Shown here piece by piece: positions 6,439 through 14,075 of a stretch of 16,760 nt of DNA. The translations under genes were made by a program, and so were the position numbers. The notes beneath the pieces are model-generated. The model made no database searches. It was not told the DNA's origin and worked only from the letters and a program-made list of their open reading frames with translations. The DNA lies in NCBI GenBank assembly GCA_001871015.1, contig MNUO01000032.1, positions 1 to 16,760 of the forward strand. The letters are read 5' to 3'. The stretch is from Candidatus Desantisbacteria bacterium CG1_02_38_46 (GTDB taxonomy: Bacteria; Desantisbacteria; UBA1551; UBA1559). Positions within the stretch are counted from its first letter, which is position 1. Each line of letters opens with the position of its first letter.

Positions 6439-8160
6439 ATGAGAAAAATAAATTTACTTTTGTTGATTTTTTCTTTAGTTTTAATAAGTTCTGCTGTTTT
6501 TGCAGGTTTATATGACACTTACACTATTTATTCTGTAGGTGCAAAATCTGAAGCTGTAGCTGTGGGCGATATTAACAACGACAGTAAAAACGATGTAGTG
6601 ATTGTCAGTTCTTCTAAGGCAGGAGAAACAAAAGGTCTGTGTGTTTTCCTGCAGAACGAAACCGGTACATTTAATCCAAAAGTGATATATCCCATCGTTC
6701 CCAGTTCATACTCTGTAGCAATCGGTGATTTGAATAACGATGGCAGACAAGATGTGGCTGTAGCAAATGACGATGATAATATTAGAGTTTTCATACAGAA
6801 TAACACGGCTACCCTCGACGCACCTGTCTTGTATCCAGTTTGCTTCCAACCTGACAGCATAAAAATTGGCGATGTTAACAACGACGGAAAAAATGATGTA
6901 GTAGTGTCAAACTGGAATTCCGATTCAATAAGTGTTTTAATCCAGAATGTTGGAGGAACACTGAACCCGCAGGTTACTTATGCCATTGCTTCTTATGGCA
7001 ACAATAAAATTGACATAGGAGATATAAATAATGACGGGCGCAAAGATGTAATTGTTATGAGAGGCAAGAAAGCCGGTATAGACAGTATAGCTGTTTTTAT
7101 TCAGAATGCTACAAATACTCTGGATACGCCCGCATATTATAAAGTTTCTGGAACTGATACCAGAGTTTTTGGCATGGCTATAGGAAGTGTTAATGGTGAT
7201 ACTAAAGCAGACATAGTTACAAGTTTTGGGTCATCGTACATTGCTGTTTTTACACAAACAGATACTACTGCTCTTGATACACCTGTGAATTATACAGCTT
7301 ATAATTCTCCATCAGCCGTAGCAATCGGAGATGTAAGTGGTGATGGGAAAAATGATGTAGTAGTGCTTCATAACGGACAGGGGAAAATAAGCGTGTATAA
7401 ACAAAGTTCATTAGCCACTTTATCTGAGTATAAACTTTATTCTCTTCCTTATTCCAGTTCTTTTAACCCACACAGCATTGCCCTCGGTGATATAAATAGT
7501 GATAGTATCTGTGAAATTTTAATTGCAGACCCAGATTACGGACTTATTGTATTAAGACAGGTATATTCTCTTTCTTTTGTAACTTCGCCGGTTACAGTTC
7601 AACCGAATCAAGTATCAAGTGCTATAAGTGTACAAGTTTTAAATGGAGACCGTGAAAAAGCATCGGTTTTTTCAGGAACAGTCACTCTTTCCACAAGTTC
7701 TTCTACAGGCAAATTTTCTATAAATAAGGATACATGGGTTGATACTACAATTATTATGTTAAATAGCGGTGAAGGCAGTTTTTATTATAAGGACCAGACA
7801 TTAGGTTATCATACAATTGTGGTTTCAAGAAGTGGATTTACTTTGGCATCTCAATTGATATTAGTAGAGATTCCATCAAAAATAATTCCGTATAATAATG
7901 TTTTTAATCCAGCAAAAGGTGAAAAAACAACGATATGGTATGATATATCCTCAAGTTGCAGAGTGACAATAAAAGTGTATAATCTTGTTGGTGAACTTGT
8001 GAAAGTGCTTGTTGACGAAGATAAACTGGCAGGACAGGGGTATTCTATAGACTGGAAAGGTGAAAATTCACAAGGAATTACAGTTGCAAGCGGAGTGTAT
8101 TTAATCCATATAAGCGCAGGTTCATTTAACGCTACAACTAAAGCATTGGTAATAAAATGA
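6439..8160 (+). CDS. Secreted FG-GAP/VCBS-repeat protein with sorting domain
   Basis: A 573-residue exported protein. A signal peptide (residues 1-22, cleavage after VFA) is followed by about seven FG-GAP/VCBS blades between residues 39 and 370. Each carries a calcium-loop pattern such as IGDLNNDGRQDV or IGDVNNDGKNDV, and together they suggest a beta-propeller. Residues about 375-480 look like an Ig-type domain. The last 88 residues (from NNVFNPAKGE, through VYNLVGELVKVLV, to ASGVYLIHISAG) match the FlgD-Ig-like/type IX sorting-domain layout. The fifth and seventh blades have degraded calcium loops. The product is probably a cell-surface or released binding protein. It overlaps the PorV-like gene by four bases, and its leader carries one repeat unit. 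Ligand unknown. Confidence 0.88.
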   Translation: MRKINLLLLIFSLVLISSAVFAGLYDTYTIYSVGAKSEAVAVGDINNDSKNDVVIVSSSKAGETKGLCVFLQNETGTFNPKVIYPIVPSSYSVAIGDLNNDGRQDVAVANDDDNIRVFIQNNTATLDAPVLYPVCFQPDSIKIGDVNNDGKNDVVVSNWNSDSISVLIQNVGGTLNPQVTYAIASYGNNKIDIGDINNDGRKDVIVMRGKKAGIDSIAVFIQNATNTLDTPAYYKVSGTDTRVFGMAIGSVNGDTKADIVTSFGSSYIAVFTQTDTTALDTPVNYTAYNSPSAVAIGDVSGDGKNDVVVLHNGQGKISVYKQSSLATLSEYKLYSLPYSSSFNPHSIALGDINSDSICEILIADPDYGLIVLRQVYSLSFVTSPVTVQPNQVSSAISVQVLNGDREKASVFSGTVTLSTSSSTGKFSINKDTWVDTTIIMLNSGEGSFYYKDQTLGYHTIVVSRSGFTLASQLILVEIPSKIIPYNNVFNPAKGEKTTIWYDISSSCRVTIKVYNLVGELVKVLVDEDKLAGQGYSIDWKGENSQGITVASGVYLIHISAGSFNATTKALVIK

Positions 8161-9080
8161 CTAAGAGACTATTGATTTTTTCTTTACTTTCGTTGTTTTT
8201 ACTTATTAATGTGGCATATGCTGGTAGTCCAAGCACTTCAGGCGCAATAATTATGAAGCAAGGGATAAGTGCCCGCGCTTTAGGTATGGGAGAAGCATTT
8301 GTGGCAGTTGCAGATGATATAAATGCCATTAATTATAATCCTGCAGGGCTTGCCTACCTGAAAAGCTCTGAGATAAATTTTTGTTACCTGAAAGGCCTGG
8401 TCGATACAAACTGGGGTGTTATTTCTTTTGCAATGCCTTTTGCTGGAAGCACAATAGGTATTTCCTGTTTCACTTTACAGGGCGGTTTACTTGAAGTTTA
8501 TGATGGTAGCGGTAGACTTACAAACACCATAAATGCCCAGAGCGATTATATGGCTGTGTTTTCCTATGCGCTCAAAGTAAAAGAAAATTTCCTCTTAGGG
8601 TTTAATGTTAAAGGACTCTCTTCAACGCTGGGGCAAAGTTATAATGCTGCAGCATATGCTTTTGATGCCGGTTTTCTCTATCAGATGTTAAAAAAATTAA
8701 GACTGGGTTTTGCAGTGCAGAATGTTGGTGGAGAAATAAAATACATAGAAGTAGGGGACCCCCTTCCGCTTAACATTAAAGCAGGGTTTGGATGGGAGTT
8801 TTTTACCCGTAAAGAACTTGATAATATTACTCTTGCTGTTGATGCCAATTATCCGAATGACAGCATCTTAAGATACAATCTTGGTATTGAGTACCAGAAT
8901 ATAGAAATGGGTGCAGCAATAAGAATGGGCTATAAGTTTGGTGAAGTCCTGGGTTGCTATACAGACGGTTTCAGTGCAGGTTTTCGAATCAGCGACAGGA
9001 TGGTCCACCTTGATTACGCATTTATTTTGAAGGGCGAGATGGGTTTTAATCAGCAGATTTCGCTTGCAATTGACTTCTAA
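8157..9080 (+). CDS. PorV/PorQ family outer-membrane protein
   Basis: A 307-residue protein with a signal peptide (cleavage after AYA, near residue 22). The opening ISARALGMGEAFVAVADDIN, then INYNPAGLAYL, is the hallmark of the PorV/PorQ (UPF0164) family of FadL-like outer-membrane beta-barrels. The rest is alternating hydrophobic strands and turns. In type IX secretion, PorV carries folded cargo from the translocon to the attachment machinery. It is translationally coupled (ATGA overlap) to a protein with a matching C-terminal sorting domain, which suggests that the protein at 6439 is its cargo. Many candidate phyla carry several such paralogues, so a simpler porin-like role is possible. Confidence 0.88.
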   Translation: MTKRLLIFSLLSLFLLINVAYAGSPSTSGAIIMKQGISARALGMGEAFVAVADDINAINYNPAGLAYLKSSEINFCYLKGLVDTNWGVISFAMPFAGSTIGISCFTLQGGLLEVYDGSGRLTNTINAQSDYMAVFSYALKVKENFLLGFNVKGLSSTLGQSYNAAAYAFDAGFLYQMLKKLRLGFAVQNVGGEIKYIEVGDPLPLNIKAGFGWEFFTRKELDNITLAVDANYPNDSILRYNLGIEYQNIEMGAAIRMGYKFGEVLGCYTDGFSAGFRISDRMVHLDYAFILKGEMGFNQQISLAIDF

Positions 9081-9085
9081 ATTTA

Positions 9086-10225
9086 ATGAATAGAAATGTA
9101 AAAATTCTGCTTTTTATATCAATCCTCCTTGGGCTCTCCCTGGGAATTTATGAGTTTGTCCTCCCGTTTTACCTGAAGGATAGAGGTATTTCTTTCGCAA
9201 ATATGGGAATTATCTTTTCCTTGAGTTATATTGCGATGTTTTTTATTCGCATCCACGCCGGACAACTTGCAGACATCCACGGACGTAAAATCTTTTATTC
9301 ACTTGCTCTCCTGGGTTCCTGCATTGCCAACTTCTTTACTCCATTTACTGCTAAAATCTTCAGCCTCACCATTTTGAAAAGTTTGCGCGAGGCAGGGGCA
9401 ATGGTTCAGGAAAGTATTCACTCTGTAGTTCTGTTTGAATTCTCAAAAAAGAAATTTTTAGATTTTATCGGAAAGACAACCGGTGCCCAGTGGGTTTTTC
9501 AGGGTTTGGGTGCATTTGTGGCAGGAATCTTACTGATATGGATTGGATATCGCAACACTTTTTTCTTCACTGCCGGCTTATTATTTCTGGCATTTTTTGT
9601 ATTCAGTTTCTTTTTTAAAGAGCCAGAGAACCAGAGGGCAAAGCAGTCACCAATTCCTATTAATAAATTGTATGCTTTTGATTTCTCCCGTCCCCTGATG
9701 ATTATTGCTTTGGCAAATTTTGTATTTATGATTGGAATGGGCTGTAGCCATTCATTTATAATGCCGCTGTTTTTTACTGATAAATTTCAAGTCACCCGTC
9801 AGACAGCAAGTATAATAATGGCACTTCACCGTCTTGTCCTTGGAGCGCCAATGATATTTGCTGCATGGTTTATAAAAGAGGGAATGAACCTCAAAAGAAT
9901 ATATATGTGGTTCGTGTTTATTGAAGGACTTGCACTGTCAGCCTGTGCGATTATTCCAAATTTTCTTATTACTACAATTGTGTGGCTGGCACATGATTAT
10001 GTAGGTGCTGCATTCTGGATGCCGGCGCAAAAAACCCTTATCCAGCAATATTCCCGTCCTGAGTCCCGTGCTTATGATGTAAGTAAAGTAGCAGCATTTT
10101 CAACGCTGGGATGGATTGTTGGTCCAATTATTGCAGGTTTTCTATCTCCATTATCTATAAGTGCTCCATTTTTTGTTTCTGGAATCATAATAATGCTTTC
10201 TGCTTTGATGTTAATACCACTGTGA
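9086..10225 (+). CDS. MFS transporter
   Basis: A 379-residue integral inner-membrane protein with about 11-12 hydrophobic segments. After the second segment it has a motif A-like loop, GQLADIHGRK, typical of the major facilitator superfamily. The first helix carries GLSLGIYEFVLPFYLKDRG, an arrangement common among drug or sugar efflux members. Substrate cannot be inferred. The start lies five bases after the PorV-like gene, so it is probably in the same transcript, although its function looks unrelated. It has no strong ribosome binding site. Confidence 0.88.
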   Translation: MNRNVKILLFISILLGLSLGIYEFVLPFYLKDRGISFANMGIIFSLSYIAMFFIRIHAGQLADIHGRKIFYSLALLGSCIANFFTPFTAKIFSLTILKSLREAGAMVQESIHSVVLFEFSKKKFLDFIGKTTGAQWVFQGLGAFVAGILLIWIGYRNTFFFTAGLLFLAFFVFSFFFKEPENQRAKQSPIPINKLYAFDFSRPLMIIALANFVFMIGMGCSHSFIMPLFFTDKFQVTRQTASIIMALHRLVLGAPMIFAAWFIKEGMNLKRIYMWFVFIEGLALSACAIIPNFLITTIVWLAHDYVGAAFWMPAQKTLIQQYSRPESRAYDVSKVAAFSTLGWIVGPIIAGFLSPLSISAPFFVSGIIIMLSALMLIPL

Positions 10226-10257
10226 TAATGCAAACCAAATCCTGAGGGGGTGTTACG

Positions 10258-11073
10258 ATGGGAAATCCCTGGAAAAAAATGACATTAGAGGATGGAAAAA
10301 CTTTCGACGGACAAAAAGAAAAGGGTTCTTATGGGGATATGATAGCTCTTAAATGTGAAATCCTCTGGAATATTATTAAAAAGTATTTACCGGATGACCG
10401 TACAGTTCCTATTTTAGATCTGGGTGGAGGCACGGGCGTTTGGTCAATTCGTCTTGCATTGGAGGGATATTCTGCAATTTTGACAGATATTTCTCCTGGC
10501 ATTCTTGAAAGGGCAAAAGAGAAAATAGACAAAGAAAGTTTGTCTGATAAAATAATCATTGAGCAAGCCGATATTTGTAATTTGAAAAAATATAAAGAAT
10601 CTTCCTTTTTATTGGTGCTGGCGTCGGGCGATCCACTTTCATATTGTGACAATGCAAAGAAAGCACTCGAAGAAATAAGGCGCATTACAAAAGAAAGCGG
10701 TGTTTTAATTGGAGAAGTGGAAAACAGGTATAAAATGTTTGACGGGCGCAGAGCGAGCAGCTGGGAAGATGCGAAGCGGATTTTAAATGAAGGAACAGCG
10801 TTTTGGCCTGACAAGAAAAACCCTGCACCAATCCGGCAGTTTTCTCCTTCTGAATTAGAAAATTTACTTGTGGCTACCGGATGGCAACTAATTGATATGC
10901 AACCCTCCCATCTTATTTTTTCATTGTTGGAGAGAGAGATTCTCCAGCAGGGGCTGGCATCTAAAGAAGGATTCAAAGAGATGGTTGTTTTAGAGGAAAA
11001 ACTTCGCAAAGATAAACATTTGCTTGGTTGCGGGTTCGAAATTCAGTTTATTGCTCGAAAAGCGATAGGTTGA
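10258..11073 (+). CDS. Class I SAM-dependent methyltransferase
   Basis: A 271-residue soluble enzyme. The Rossmann-fold signature is clear: motif I LDLGGGTG (residues 53-60), the acidic end of strand 2 at Asp77 (ILTDISPG), then ADICNL, and the strand-4 region SFLLVLASGDPLSYC. The C-terminal half (SELENLLVATGW) is usual for this class. The substrate is unknown; a small molecule, quinone or sugar are all possible. It has a good ribosome binding site (TGAGGGGG), follows the MFS gene by 32 bases, and is followed by a repeat that may terminate the transcript. Confidence 0.88.
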   Translation: MGNPWKKMTLEDGKTFDGQKEKGSYGDMIALKCEILWNIIKKYLPDDRTVPILDLGGGTGVWSIRLALEGYSAILTDISPGILERAKEKIDKESLSDKIIIEQADICNLKKYKESSFLLVLASGDPLSYCDNAKKALEEIRRITKESGVLIGEVENRYKMFDGRRASSWEDAKRILNEGTAFWPDKKNPAPIRQFSPSELENLLVATGWQLIDMQPSHLIFSLLEREILQQGLASKEGFKEMVVLEEKLRKDKHLLGCGFEIQFIARKAIG

Positions 11074-11147
11074 TTTTGTCATTTTTGTAATTATGCTATT
11101 TTTTTCTTGATAGCTAAGGAAATTATACCAAAAGTTATCCACAACCT

Positions 11148-11198
11148 TCAGGACTAAAGTCCTGAGTTACGTAACTCAGACCTTCAGGTCTGATTTTT
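11148..11198. repeat. Back-to-back GTAACTCA palindromic units, possible terminator
   Basis: An inverted unit (TCAGGACT-AA-AGTCCTGA into GAGTTAC, 11148-11170) abuts a forward unit (GTAACTCA with hairpin CAGACCT-TC-AGGTCTG, 11171-11193). Here the units are tail to tail, opposite to 5935-5987, so GAGTTACGTAACTC makes a third palindrome in the middle. ATTTTTC follows, so the second hairpin could end the methyltransferase transcript. Confidence 0.85.
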
Positions 11199-11199
11199 C

Positions 11200-11228
11200 T
11201 TGACTTTTTTAGCATAATATGTTAAAAT
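11200..11228 (+). promoter_or_regulatory. Promoter of the AAA/DUF4143 gene
   Basis: TTGACT (11200-11205), a 17-base spacer and TAAAAT (11223-11228), 18 bases upstream of the ATG at 11247. The ribosome binding site is AGAGGA (11238-11243 region). Confidence 0.65.
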
Positions 11229-11246
11229 AGTCCTAAAGAGGACAAT

Positions 11247-12521
11247 ATGGAACTTCTGGATAGAGAAATTATCGGCAAGATAAGATCCTGGTTAGACAAG
11301 CCAGAAATCATAGTACTTTTAGGGGCAAGACAGGTTGGGAAAACCTGCATAATGAAAATTCTTGCAAGCCTGGTACCTGGAAAATCTCTGTATTTTGACC
11401 TTGAAGATTCATATAATCTTAATATTTTCAGTTCAGTAGATAATTTTTTAGCTTATCTTAAAGCACGGGGTATTAGTGAAAAAGAGCGAATCTTTGTTTT
11501 TATAGATGAAGTCCAATACCTTCCCAGGCCATCAAATTTCTTGAAACTTATTCATGACCACTATCCCAAAATCAAATTGATTGTTTCGGGTTCCTCTTCT
11601 TTTGATATAAAGAAGAAATTTGGCGATAGCTTAACTGGCAGGAAAATTGTATTTGAAGTTTATCCTTTAAGTTTCGCAGAATTTCTGAAGTTTAAACAAA
11701 GTGAATATGCAAGAACCAAAGAGGACGTGAATCTCCACAGTGTGCTCGAAAATTTCAAACATTTTACTGCACTGAAAATTATCACAGAGAAAATTATTCC
11801 TCTGTTTGAGGAATATGTTCGTTTTGGCGGATATCCCTTGCCAACGCTTACACAGCAGGATGAGCAGCGAATACTGAGACTTAAGGAGATTCATAATACC
11901 TATATACAAAAGGATATTAAAGATCTTGCCCATATTGACAATATTCTTGAGTTTAACAAATTCGTATCTTATCTTGCCGTTCAGATCTCCAATCTTTTAA
12001 ATATAAATGAAGTTATCAAAGAAACAGGTATATCCAGAAGAATTGCTGAGCACTATATATCTATTCTGGGGAAAACTTTTGTTTTGAATCTGGTAAAACC
12101 TTTTTACAAGAATCGGCAAAAGGAAATAACAAAAATGGCAAAGATGTATTTTGTGGACAATGGTTTAAGAAATGTGAACATAGGCGATACGAGGTTTCTT
12201 GAGATAAGGCAGGACAAAGGAGCATTAGTGGAAAATACTTTTTATACGGAAATAACAAGAAGCAAAGAATCCCTTGAGGAAATTTATTTCTGGCGTGCCA
12301 AGGACAAAAACGAGGTTGATTTTATAATTTCAAAAAATAGAGAGTTGACGCCGATGGAAGTGAAGTATCAAAATTTTAAATTTCCTTCTATGCCCAATTC
12401 ACTAAAGTCTTTTATTGCAAGGTATTCACCCACAAGAGCAGTGGTCCTAACCAAAGATTTTATGGAAAGAACCACTTATTTAAAAACAGAAGTTTATTTT
12501 ATTCCTGTATGGATGGCGTGA
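11247..12521 (+). CDS. AAA ATPase with DUF4143 C-terminus
   Basis: A 424-residue protein of the widespread AAA_14/DUF4143 group. Walker A is GARQVGKT (residues 26-33), Walker B is IFVFIDE (82-88), and a sensor-like IVSGSSS lies at 112-118, followed by LTGRKIVFEVYPLSFAEF. A winged-helix-like segment lies near residues 240-280. The C-terminal DUF4143 half resembles a restriction-endonuclease fold: GALVENTFYTEI, then YFWRAKDKNEVDFII and PMEVKYQ, which fits E...D...ExK. Members are common in accessory regions and of unclear function. The gene has its own promoter and a normal length. It is followed directly by the 57-bp repeats. Confidence 0.9.
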   Translation: MELLDREIIGKIRSWLDKPEIIVLLGARQVGKTCIMKILASLVPGKSLYFDLEDSYNLNIFSSVDNFLAYLKARGISEKERIFVFIDEVQYLPRPSNFLKLIHDHYPKIKLIVSGSSSFDIKKKFGDSLTGRKIVFEVYPLSFAEFLKFKQSEYARTKEDVNLHSVLENFKHFTALKIITEKIIPLFEEYVRFGGYPLPTLTQQDEQRILRLKEIHNTYIQKDIKDLAHIDNILEFNKFVSYLAVQISNLLNINEVIKETGISRRIAEHYISILGKTFVLNLVKPFYKNRQKEITKMAKMYFVDNGLRNVNIGDTRFLEIRQDKGALVENTFYTEITRSKESLEEIYFWRAKDKNEVDFIISKNRELTPMEVKYQNFKFPSMPNSLKSFIARYSPTRAVVLTKDFMERTTYLKTEVYFIPVWMA

Positions 12522-12525
12522 CCCA

Positions 12526-12690
12526 GAACCTTATTGCGACATTTTCTCGACATTTACTTCCGAGCAACAAGGTTCTCATAGAGGTTCTTATTGCGACATT
12601 TTCTCGACATTTACTTCCGAGCAACAAGGTTCTCATAGAGGTTCTTATTGCGACATTTTTTCGACATTTACTTCCGAGCAACAAGGTTCC
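12526..12690. repeat. Three tandem 57-bp repeats
   Basis: TTATTGCGAC begins at 12531, 12588 and 12645, an exact 57-bp period. The copies are nearly identical (the third has TTTTTTCG where the others have TTTTCTCG) and end CGAGCAACAAGGTTC. Each unit pairs TTATTGC with GCAACAA and CTCG with CGAG; in the first copy the outer stem extends to GAACCTTATTGC with GCAACAAGGTTC. Since 57 is a multiple of three, open frames run through on both strands by accident. A diverged fourth copy lies at 14009-14070. Confidence 0.92.
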
Positions 12691-12713
12691 TTTATTGTTT
12701 AGGAGAGTTTTAA

Positions 12714-13280
12714 TTGAATAAAAAATTACCAAAAGAATTTAGAAAATTAGAGATGGTAACAGAACCTTTTCGAAAAAGACTCTATTTCGTAGGGATTCTG
12801 ACTAAATATTTGCAGGACAAATTGATAGTGCCTGTTATAGTTGGTGGAAACGCTGTTGAATTTTATACTTTTGGTAGTTATGCTACAGGTGATATTGATC
12901 TTGTATGCCAGGATACTGAATCCGTAGGAAAATTGCTTTCTTCATGGGGATTTAAAAAGACAGGCAGGCATTGGTTTTCAAAAGATTTTGATATTGCAAT
13001 TGAAATTCCATCTTCGAATCTTGATGTCGAGGAAAGGAAGAATGTAGCAAAAGTACAAATAGAAGGGCTGGATATTTATATAATTGGAATTGAAGACCTG
13101 ATTGTGGATCGCCTGAATTCCTATGTGTGGTGGAAATATGTCCGTGATGGAGAATGGGCAACTGAGTTAATGGCTATCCACAGGAAAAAAATAAATTGGG
13201 AATACCTCCGAAAAAGATGTAAGGAAGAAGGCACTCTGAATGCATTAAATAAACTGAGAAGAACAGGCAGGAAAAAATGA
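12714..13280 (+). CDS. Nucleotidyltransferase-like protein (DUF6036 type)
   Basis: A 188-residue protein with the minimal nucleotidyltransferase pattern. VIVGGNAVEF (GG at 44-45) is followed by YATGDIDLV, giving the paired metal-binding acids D60 and D62; a third acid is probably in DFDIAIEIP (91-99). This is the arrangement of the DUF6036/AbiEii-like group, several members of which act as toxins or antitoxins by nucleotide transfer. The start is TTG at 12714, nine bases after AGGAG, just downstream of the 57-bp repeats. It overlaps the next small gene by four bases. A toxin-antitoxin or defence role is possible but not shown by the sequence. Confidence 0.8.
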   Translation: MNKKLPKEFRKLEMVTEPFRKRLYFVGILTKYLQDKLIVPVIVGGNAVEFYTFGSYATGDIDLVCQDTESVGKLLSSWGFKKTGRHWFSKDFDIAIEIPSSNLDVEERKNVAKVQIEGLDIYIIGIEDLIVDRLNSYVWWKYVRDGEWATELMAIHRKKINWEYLRKRCKEEGTLNALNKLRRTGRKK

Positions 13281-13507
13281 GAATAATAGGAGACTTTGAT
13301 AAATATAAAGCATTAAATAAAAAGAAATTTACGGCAGTCAGGGAAAGATTGCTTGCAAATCGTATGAAAAAAAAGGGTTGTAAATCAAAAGACCCCGATG
13401 AATTAAAAATTTTGCGTATTCTTATTTTAGCCCGAATGGAACGCTGGCAGAAGGAAGGAAAACTCAAAATTCTTGGTCCGCGCGAATATAGATTAAGTTT
13501 ATTTTAG
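13277..13507 (+). CDS. Small basic protein coupled to the nucleotidyltransferase
   Basis: A 76-residue protein that I do not recognise. It is highly basic (a KKKGCKSK cluster around residues 36-43), probably helical in the middle (DELKILRILILARMERWQKEG), and has no signal or membrane segment. Its ATG overlaps the stop of the nucleotidyltransferase gene (ATGA), so the two are made together, a layout typical of two-part modules. It could be a nucleic-acid-binding partner or an antitoxin. Nothing confirms this. Confidence 0.7.
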   Translation: MRIIGDFDKYKALNKKKFTAVRERLLANRMKKKGCKSKDPDELKILRILILARMERWQKEGKLKILGPREYRLSLF

Positions 13508-13544
13508 AAATTGCACAGCATATATTTGTCGGGAGGTAAAAGAA

Positions 13545-13736
13545 ATGAAAGTATTGGATATGACGCCGATTATCAAAAAATATTCAGGATACTTTGTGGC
13601 TTTAAGTTATGACAGAAAAAAAGTATTAGGCAAGGGATGTACGCCTGAAAAAGCCCTCAAAGAAGCAAGGGAGAAGGGATTTAAAGACCCTATTTTGACA
13701 AAAATTCCAGAAAAAAATAGCTTATATTTATTATGA
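13545..13736 (+). CDS. DUF5678-like small protein
   Basis: A 63-residue protein with the classic layout of the family: YSGYFVALSYDRKKVLGKG, then TPEKALKEAREKGFKDPILTKIPE. That is two strands, a helix, and the conserved DPILTKIP ending. The ribosome binding site is GGGAGG (13531-13536), nine bases before the ATG. In many genomes such a gene directly precedes a retropepsin-like protease gene; here its stop overlaps the ATG of the broken protease at 13733. It is a distant counterpart of the gene at 1834. Function unknown. Confidence 0.85.
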   Translation: MKVLDMTPIIKKYSGYFVALSYDRKKVLGKGCTPEKALKEAREKGFKDPILTKIPEKNSLYLL

Positions 13737-13911
13737 AAGAAATGCGATTCCCTTACATAAAAATATTTAGTGACACCATCCGCTTGATGTTTACTATTCC
13801 CACGAGTGGGACGATATGCCCTTTGGACTTTTAGGTCAGGCAGGATTTTTTTCAATATTTGATACGTTTTTCAGCTATAGCCAAAAAATGATTATATTAA
13901 AAAGAAGATAG
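13733..13911 (+). pseudogene. Broken retropepsin-like protease, core deleted
   Basis: Two pieces of one protein in two frames. The first (from the ATG at 13733) reads MKEMRFPYIKIFSDTIR, the usual N-terminus of the protease that follows DUF5678-like genes. The second, in a shifted frame ending at TAG 13909-13911, reads LDVYYSHEWDDMPFGLLGQAG and then FFSIFDTFFSYSQKM, the usual C-terminus with the LLGQxGFF landmark. The middle, which should hold the DTGA/DSGA active site, is missing. Compared with relatives of about 140 residues, roughly 80 residues seem lost, with a frameshift at the junction near 13771-13790. The ATG overlaps the preceding stop (ATGA), showing the original coupling. The product must be inactive. 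Confidence 0.8.
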
Positions 13912-13978
13912 AAAAAAGGACAATGTCTGTTTTAATCTGTGGTTCACCTTGTGTTTGAAAGGATATTAGGAGTATGGT

Positions 13979-14006
13979 AAAAAGCCGCCCCAAAGGCGGT
14001 TTTTTT
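13979..14006 (+). terminator. Rho-independent terminator
   Basis: CCGCC/GGCGG with loop CCAAA, extended by A-U pairs from AAAAAG, followed by seven Ts. It closes the accessory cassette. Between the pseudogene (13911) and this hairpin I see nothing else. Confidence 0.88.
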
Positions 14007-14008
14007 AT

Positions 14009-14070
14009 ATTGCGACTATCCCACGACGTTTATTTTCGAACAACAAGGTTCTGACGAAGTCAGGTTCTTA
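14009..14070. repeat. Diverged fourth copy of the 57-bp repeat
   Basis: TATTGCGAC, then CGACGTTTATTTTCGAACAA, then CAAGGTTCT and CAGGTTCTTA follow the order of the tandem units at 12526-12690. Where those have CTC-ATA-GAG, this copy has CTGAC-GAA-GTCAG: a different sequence, but still a hairpin at the same place. Confidence 0.75.
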
Positions 14071-14075
14071 TTTTC

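Noticed and set aside
10329-11009. 226-codon open frame on the minus strand opposite the methyltransferase
   Set aside because: A shadow of the + strand gene, which has clear motifs and a ribosome binding site; the minus translation has no recognisable domain.
11135-11143. Perfect DnaA box TTATCCACA between the methyltransferase and ATPase genes
   Set aside because: Only one box, no cluster, no AT-rich unwinding element, and no dnaA, dnaN or gidA nearby, so not an origin.
12531-12690. CRISPR array
   Set aside because: Copies are contiguous with no unique spacers between them; simply a tandem repeat.
12499-12732. Open frames on both strands through the 57-bp repeats (19-residue repeated peptides)
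   Set aside because: The period is a multiple of three and lacks stops by chance; no ribosome binding sites, and the + frame overlaps the end of the ATPase gene.
13975-14050. Short ORF starting ATGGTAAAAAGCC after an AGGAG
   Set aside because: The terminator lies at its very start and the rest is repeat DNA; the AGGAG-ATG spacing is too short for confident use.
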